Shown piece after piece: positions 7,410 to 11,243 of a stretch of 11,243 nt of DNA (positions are counted from its first letter, which is position 1; each line of letters begins with the position of its first letter). Both the position numbers and the translations under genes were made by a program. Below the pieces are notes generated by a model, which ran no database searches, was not told the DNA's origin, and saw only the letters and a program-made list of their open reading frames with translations. Source of the stretch: an uncultured Oscillospiraceae bacterium (GTDB lineage: Bacteria > Bacillota > Clostridia > Oscillospirales > Ruminococcaceae); the NCBI GenBank assembly GCA_934438055.1, contig CAKSAY010000017.1, positions 1 through 11,243 on the forward strand, given 5' to 3'.

Positions 7410-7668
7410 AGCAATCCATCTCCTGCTCAAGCTTTTCTAAAAACTCCTCTGAAATCTTGCACTGAAGGTTTCTCTGCAAACGCCTGTTTTTGCGAATTTT
7501 CTTAATACAATCTTTATGACAGATGTAGGCGCCGCGGCCCGGCGCATGGTGTGTGTCATCAATTTGAACCTGTCCGTCTGCTCCCTTAACAATGCGCAGC
7601 ATTTGTCTCTTTGGCTTTCTCGCAGAGCACCCCACACACATCCTAACCGGCATATTATGTTCTGACAT
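7390..7668 (-). CDS. ylxR: YlxR family RNA-binding / nucleoid-associated protein
   Basis: The 92-residue product matches the YlxR (DUF448) family encoded next to nusA. The diagnostic features are MCVGCSARKPKRQMLRIV at residues 10-27, then DGQVQIDD and HAPGRGAYICHKDCIKK (41-57), with four cysteines (C11, C14, C50, C54) and a strongly basic tail (KKIRKNRRLQRN). The family is thought to bind RNA, and YlxR of B. subtilis has been linked to broad transcriptional regulation; the precise role is not visible here. The ATG at 7668 is 5 bases after the nusA stop, with AAAGAGG 10 bases upstream inside nusA. Its 3' end overlaps ylxQ by 20 bases. Confidence 0.93.
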   Translation of the reverse strand: MSEHNMPVRMCVGCSARKPKRQMLRIVKGADGQVQIDDTHHAPGRGAYICHKDCIKKIRKNRRLQRNLQCKISEEFLEKLEQEMDCFEQTVG

Positions 7669-7673
7669 ATCCG

Positions 7674-8870
7674 CTATACCTCTTTCTTTACAGAATTATA
7701 TGCAGGTTCATTTTCAGACGCTTGCTCTAAAGTCTCGTCAACTTCCTGTCTCTCCTCTTTGGCCGTTTCATCCGACTGCTTATGCAGATTCTCTAATCGC
7801 GCTTCTATTCGTGCCTGTTTATCTTCTCCATAAAAGCCGCTTTCCGGACTGATGTCTATTTTATAACCCGTAAGTCTGGCTGACAGTTTAGCATTTTGAC
7901 CCTTGTTTCCAATGGCAAGAGAGAGCTGTCCATCAGGAACGCTGACAAAAGCAATTTTTTCTTTCTCATCATATAAATCAATTTTAACAACCTTTGCAGG
8001 CGCTAAAGCTGCTGCAATAAAATGCTCCGGATTTTCATCATATTGAATAACATCGATTTTTTCACCGCCAAGTTCCTCAATGATACTATTCACCCGCATT
8101 CCCTTGGCGCCTATGCATGCGCCAACCGGATCGATATTTTCATCATTGGTGCAGACAGCGATTTTGCTTCTAAAGCCCGCTTCTCTGGCTACCGCTTTAA
8201 TCTCCACTAAGCCATCCGCAATCTCCGGCACCTGCATTTCAAACAGGCGTTTGACCAAATCCTTATGCGTCCTGGAAATCTTTAAGGCTCTTCTTTTTTC
8301 ATTTAACACCACGTCAACAACATAGACCTTAATTCGATCACCGGCATGGAGATGATCATCCGGCAGTTGATCATTTTGAAACAGCAAGGTTTCATTCTCT
8401 TCAAGACGAACCACAGCATTGCCATTGGTCGGGTCCACGCTTTGAACAACAACCGAGACGACCTCGCCAACTTTGCCGCCCATCTTTTCCATCAATATTT
8501 CACGTTCAATATCTCGGATTCCCTGACGAATCACATGCTTGGCAGTTTGTGCAGCAATTCTTCCAAACTGCTCTGTTTTTAATTTAATCTCTAAATCACT
8601 TCCAACTCGAGCACGTTTTGAAAAGGTTCTTGCTTCTTCTAAAGTAATTTCATTTTCCTCGTCCTGCACCTCCTCCACTACCCGTTTTACAATAGAAACG
8701 TTATATTTGCGCGACTCTAAGTCAAACGTCACATTCACATTTTCCGTTCCGGGATAATCTTTTTTCACAGCAATTAAAATCGCATTTGCAATCTTATCCG
8801 CCAAATAGGCCGGTGGAATCCCCTTTTCTTTAGAAATTAGCTCCAGTGCGTCAAAAAAATCGTTACTCAT
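7674..8870 (-). CDS. nusA: Transcription termination/antitermination protein NusA
   Basis: NusA binds RNA polymerase and nascent RNA, enhances pausing and intrinsic termination, and takes part in antitermination. The 398-residue protein has an N-terminal RNA polymerase-binding domain (1-125, with KEKGIPPAYLADKIANAILIAVKKDYP), an S1 domain (about 130-200), and two KH domains with IGAKG (253-257) and IGNKG (320-324). An acidic tail (about 350-398) follows; it lacks the C-terminal repeats of E. coli NusA, as usual for Firmicutes. The frame is open 15 codons further upstream to 8915, but the N-terminus MSNDFFDALELISKEKGI fits the family, so I start at the ATG at 8870. Its ribosome binding site AAAGGA is 13 bases away, longer than ideal. 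A 151-base gap with a terminator-like structure precedes it (see 8945-8987). Confidence 0.96.
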   Translation of the reverse strand: MSNDFFDALELISKEKGIPPAYLADKIANAILIAVKKDYPGTENVNVTFDLESRKYNVSIVKRVVEEVQDEENEITLEEARTFSKRARVGSDLEIKLKTEQFGRIAAQTAKHVIRQGIRDIEREILMEKMGGKVGEVVSVVVQSVDPTNGNAVVRLEENETLLFQNDQLPDDHLHAGDRIKVYVVDVVLNEKRRALKISRTHKDLVKRLFEMQVPEIADGLVEIKAVAREAGFRSKIAVCTNDENIDPVGACIGAKGMRVNSIIEELGGEKIDVIQYDENPEHFIAAALAPAKVVKIDLYDEKEKIAFVSVPDGQLSLAIGNKGQNAKLSARLTGYKIDISPESGFYGEDKQARIEARLENLHKQSDETAKEERQEVDETLEQASENEPAYNSVKKEV

Positions 8871-8944
8871 TTTATTGTACTCATCCTTTCTATCATATAG
8901 GTGTTGTCGCTTCATGCCCTAGACAACAAACGATTCATCTTCAT

Positions 8945-8987
8945 AAAAAAACAAAAAGGTACCCAATACTTTTTAGGGCAGAAAAAG
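8945..8987 (-). promoter_or_regulatory. Candidate attenuator in the rimP-nusA gap
   Basis: Three short segments on the transcript can pair in two exclusive ways: CUUUUU (from 8982-8987), AAAAAG (8969-8974) and CUUUUU (8953-8958). The second and third form a weak hairpin (AAAAAGUA, loop UUGGG, UA, bulged C, CUUUUU) followed at once by G and seven U, a terminator shape. The first and second can pair instead and would prevent it. Flanking CCC and GGG add a third pairing option. The element lies 75 to 117 bases upstream of the nusA start. The structure was read by eye, without folding energies. Confidence 0.35.
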
Positions 8988-9021
8988 CCTTTCTTTATTA
9001 TTCCTGCAAACAAAACTCATT

Positions 9022-9504
9022 TTATGTCTCTGAAAATAAATCTAAATCATCATTCCATTTTACAAACGCACAATCAGAAAAAGCAAAGCTTTTCTCACAA
9101 GTATCTTCATCAATAAACAACCGTCCGTCCTCCCATTTGGTTAAAACACCAACAAACTCTCTTTGTTTCTCAACAGGACGAATGAGTTTCACCGTAACCT
9201 CTTTGCCAATAGAGGCTAAGAAATGATCCTCCTTTGTTAATCTGCGGCCGAGACCGGCAGAAGACACCTCCAAATAATAACTCTGCTCTATTGGATCCTC
9301 CTGATCTAAAAGAGGTGACAATGCACTACTGACATGTTCACAATCTTGAACAGTGACAGGTTTTGTCTCACAATCAAGAAAGATGCGCAAAAACCATGCA
9401 GTCCCTTCCTTTTCAAAAACGACGTCCCAAAGCTGCAATCCATTTTGCTGCACAATAGGCAAAACCATCTGTGCAACTAACTGCACGGTATTCTTTTTCT
9501 TCAT
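9022..9504 (-). CDS. rimP: Ribosome maturation factor RimP
   Basis: RimP acts in assembly of the 30S subunit. The 160-residue product shows the N-terminal domain with the conserved block SYYLEVSSAGLGRRLTKEDHF (residues 75-95) and a C-terminal SH3-like domain (about 98-155, KEVTVKLIRPVEKQREFVGVLTKWEDGRLFI). In many relatives the motif reads EVSSPGLDRPL; Ala and Gly replace Pro and Asp here, a mild deviation. The frame is open to 9618, but those 38 extra codons lie across the promoter, so they are not coding. The ATG at 9504 has AAGGGTGG 7 bases upstream. It is the first gene of the operon, 151 bases ahead of nusA, the normal neighbour. Confidence 0.95.
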   Translation of the reverse strand: MKKKNTVQLVAQMVLPIVQQNGLQLWDVVFEKEGTAWFLRIFLDCETKPVTVQDCEHVSSALSPLLDQEDPIEQSYYLEVSSAGLGRRLTKEDHFLASIGKEVTVKLIRPVEKQREFVGVLTKWEDGRLFIDEDTCEKSFAFSDCAFVKWNDDLDLFSET

Positions 9505-9541
9505 TCTATTCCCACCCTTAAACAGTTCATAATGATAAACA

Positions 9542-9567
9542 AAAGACTGGGTAAACACCCAGCCTTT
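9542..9567 (-). promoter_or_regulatory. Terminator-like hairpin in the rimP leader (candidate attenuator)
   Basis: On the minus-strand RNA, AAAGGCUGGGU (from 9557-9567) pairs with ACCCAGUCUUU (9542-9552) over 11 bp around a GUUU loop, followed by further U (UUUUGUUU including the stem end). The one imperfect pair is a G-U wobble on this strand but an A-C mismatch on the other strand, so the fold favours the operon transcript. There is no plus-strand gene upstream for it to terminate. It starts about 16 bases after the predicted transcription start and ends 37 bases before the rimP start. Confidence 0.6.
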
Positions 9568-9589
9568 CTTTATCCTGATATTTTCTATT

Positions 9590-9618
9590 ATTATACCACA
9601 ATCATGCACACGAGTCAA
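9590..9618 (-). promoter_or_regulatory. Sigma-A promoter of the rimP-nusA-infB operon
   Basis: The minus strand shows TTGACT (9613-9618) and a perfect TATAAT (9590-9595) separated by exactly 17 bases, 11 of 12 matches to the consensus. Transcription should start near 9583, giving a leader of about 79 bases ahead of rimP. This is the strongest promoter in the window and fits a highly expressed housekeeping operon. Confidence 0.88.
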
Positions 9619-9697
9619 GTTGTACCATAAAATATTCCCATTCCACCCAAATACTACTTTATTTTTTTATGGGGTTTATTTTTTTTAACAAATGCAA

Positions 9698-9703
9698 TAT
9701 AAT
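9698..9703 (+). promoter_or_regulatory. Probable -10 box of murC
   Basis: A perfect TATAAT lies 36 bases before the ATG at 9739. At 17 bases upstream there is only TTTATT (9675-9680), a weak -35. Transcription starting near 9710 would leave the second ribosome binding site of murC intact but would cut off the first, which bears on the murC start choice. Confidence 0.5.
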
Positions 9704-9738
9704 AAAAGGAGAGATAAATGAAAAAAAGGAGATTTTCT

Positions 9739-11112
9739 ATGGGACAGGAGCATATATTGAACAGAAAAAAACATCTACATTTTATTGGCATCGGCGGCTC
9801 CGGTATGTTTCCTCTGGTTGAAATTCTTCACAGCGAGGGGTTTGAAATCAGCGGATCAGACAACAATGAATCGGATATTGTTAAAATGGTAAGAGCCTTG
9901 AATATACCTGTCCAAATGGAACAAAGGGCGCAAAACATTCAAGGTGCCGACTTAATTGTCTACTCAGCAGCCATCTTGCCGGATAACGAAGAATTACAGG
10001 CCGCGAAAAACAGCGGTATTCCTACAATTGAGCGAAGCGTGCTTCTTGGTGAAATCACAAGGCGTTATTCTTCATGCATCTGCGTAAGTGGAACACATGG
10101 AAAAACCACAGCCACCTCTATGCTAACAGAAATTTTATTAGATGCCGGCAAAGATCCCACAATGGTGATTGGCGGAAAGCTAAAGTCAATTGGCAAATAT
10201 GGAAGAGCAGGGAATTCTCCAATTATGACTTGTGAAGCCTGTGAATTTGTCGACACCTTTTTAAAGCTCGACCCCAACATCGCCGTTGTGTTAAATATTG
10301 ACTGCGATCACATGGATTATTTTAAAACAATGGAAAATCTTAAGCAGTCCTTTTATGAATTTTGCAGCCATGCCGACAAAGCAATTCTCTACAATGGAGA
10401 CGATCAGAATTGCCGCGAAGTACTGGAACGACTTAACAACAAAAGGAAAGTTTCATTTGGACTATCAGAGAAGAATGACTACTATCCCAAAAATATATCC
10501 TATAGCGAAAATTTATCCATTCTCTTTGACCTTTATCATCGAGATGATTTTATAGCTCCTTTAACCGTGCATGTGCCCGGAAAACATAATATTCTCAATG
10601 CAGTCGCAGCCGCAGCCGCCGCGCTCGAGGTGGGTGTGGAGCCGGATGCATTAGCGCCGGGGTTAAGTCAATTTCATGGAGCCGGAAGAAGATTTGAATT
10701 TTTGGGCAAAAAAAACGATGTCGCCATTGTGGACGATTATGCGCACCACCCCGCTGAAATCCGCGCAACATTAGAAACTGCTAAAGAGCTGCCATTTCAA
10801 AGAGTGTGGGCTGTTCACCAACCCTTTACCTATTCAAGAACAAAAGCGTTATTAGACGATTTTGCTTCTGCGCTGTCTTTGGCTGACTTCACTGTTCTAA
10901 CAGAAATTATGGGTGGACGGGAGAAAAACCATCATGACATTTTTGCTAAAGACTTGGCAGACAAAATCGACGGCGCCGTCAGTTTTGCCACACAGGAAGA
11001 AGTCGCCGCCTATGTCTTAGAGCATGCAAAGCCGGGCGATTTGGTGATTACTATGGGATGTGGAGATATCTATAAAGCTGCTAAAATAATGCTTTACGGA
11101 GAATACTGCTAG
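9739..11112 (+). CDS. murC: UDP-N-acetylmuramate--L-alanine ligase MurC
   Basis: MurC adds L-alanine to UDP-N-acetylmuramic acid using ATP, the first peptide step of peptidoglycan precursor synthesis in the cytoplasm. The 457-residue product has all three Mur ligase domains: the UDP-binding fold with GIGGSGM (residues 17-23), the ATPase domain with P-loop SGTHGKTT (117-124), TCEACEF (164-170) and DCDHMDYF (188-195), and the C-terminal domain after GKHNILN (281-287). That last part includes GAGRRFEF (314-321), DDYAHHPAE (332-340), HQPFTYSRT (360-368) and MGCGDIYKA (439-447). Two in-frame ATGs compete: 9718 (AGGAG 6 bases upstream) and 9739 (AAAGGAG, 7 bases). I prefer 9739 because the TATAAT at 9698-9703 would start transcription too close to the first site; the alternative adds MKKRRFS. 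It is divergent from the rimP operon and appears monocistronic. Confidence 0.96.
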   Translation: MGQEHILNRKKHLHFIGIGGSGMFPLVEILHSEGFEISGSDNNESDIVKMVRALNIPVQMEQRAQNIQGADLIVYSAAILPDNEELQAAKNSGIPTIERSVLLGEITRRYSSCICVSGTHGKTTATSMLTEILLDAGKDPTMVIGGKLKSIGKYGRAGNSPIMTCEACEFVDTFLKLDPNIAVVLNIDCDHMDYFKTMENLKQSFYEFCSHADKAILYNGDDQNCREVLERLNNKRKVSFGLSEKNDYYPKNISYSENLSILFDLYHRDDFIAPLTVHVPGKHNILNAVAAAAAALEVGVEPDALAPGLSQFHGAGRRFEFLGKKNDVAIVDDYAHHPAEIRATLETAKELPFQRVWAVHQPFTYSRTKALLDDFASALSLADFTVLTEIMGGREKNHHDIFAKDLADKIDGAVSFATQEEVAAYVLEHAKPGDLVITMGCGDIYKAAKIMLYGEYC

Positions 11113-11175
11113 GCGCTGTTATATTCTAAATCCTTTCATATCAAAGTGTTTTTATTTGAAAAAATTAATAAGTAT

Positions 11176-11199
11176 CCCCCGGCAAAGCCGGGGGTTTTT
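11176..11199 (+). terminator. Strong intrinsic terminator downstream of murC
   Basis: A perfect 8-bp GC-rich stem (CCCCCGGC, 11176-11183, with GCCGGGGG, 11187-11194) around an AAA loop is followed by five T. It lies 63 bases after the murC stop. It lacks a T-run on the other strand, so it acts on plus-strand transcripts. It may belong to the IS-like end described next rather than to murC itself. Confidence 0.9.
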
Positions 11200-11243
11200 C
11201 ATAGACGGGTATAACCCTTTGTTACGAGCCACGCATCACGTTG
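11176..11243 (+). mobile_element. Possible left end of an IS200/IS605-type element, cut by the window edge
   Basis: The last 68 bases hold the GC-rich terminator, then a small inverted repeat (GGGT-ATA-ACCC, 11207-11217) and GAGCCACGCATCACGTTG at the edge, whose GCCACGC could pair with a downstream GCGTGGC. IS200-family left ends are known to carry a transcription terminator followed by a hairpin that hides the tnpA start, and I recall similar sequence ahead of IS200-like transposases in gut Clostridia. No transposase codon is inside the window, so this is inference; the exact outer boundary is not visible. Confidence 0.28.

Noticed and set aside
9505..9618. N-terminal extension of RimP by 38 codons
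   Set aside because: It runs through the operon promoter and the leader hairpin and has no family similarity; the ATG at 9504 has a ribosome binding site.

Overview
The window looks like a low-GC Firmicute of the class Clostridia, possibly a gut Oscillospiraceae relative. The reasons are strong AGGAG-type ribosome binding sites, AT-rich spacers with near-consensus sigma-A promoters, and the gene order rimP-nusA-ylxR-ylxQ-infB-rbfA-nrnA-truB-ribF, which is the classic Firmicute nusA-infB operon. The lineage is inferred from gene order and protein features only.

Layout. Bases 1-294 (+) are the 3' end of a glycine-rich, repeat-containing, probably extracellular protein, followed by a strong terminator (308-337). 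An AT-rich stretch of about 640 bases with no convincing gene separates it from the convergent end of the large minus-strand operon, whose terminator is at 934-984. Reading the operon in its own direction (right to left): a promoter with consensus-like -35 and -10 boxes (9590-9618), a leader with a terminator-like hairpin (9542-9567), rimP, a 151-nt gap with a second terminator-like structure, nusA, ylxR, ylxQ, infB, an unusual 574-nt gap holding a possible 78-codon ORF and a possible internal promoter, then tightly packed rbfA, nrnA, truB and ribF. Divergent from the operon, murC (+) starts at about 9739. Its terminator-like hairpin (11176-11199) lies in a segment that may be the left end of an IS200/IS605-type insertion sequence cut by the window edge.

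How the genes fit together. RimP and RbfA mature the 30S subunit, IF-2 starts translation, TruB modifies tRNA, NusA controls pausing, termination and antitermination, and YlxR and YlxQ are small RNA-binding proteins of the same operon. NrnA degrades nano-RNA and recycles pAp, and RibF makes FMN and FAD. Together they form a gene-expression housekeeping operon. MurC belongs to peptidoglycan precursor synthesis and is transcribed separately.

The gene content is ordinary. The parts worth a second look are non-coding: two terminator-like RNA elements ahead of rimP and nusA that could give NusA feedback control, the enlarged infB-rbfA spacer where many Firmicutes carry ylxP, and the possible IS end at the right edge. 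I found no CRISPR array, tRNA, rRNA or defence system.
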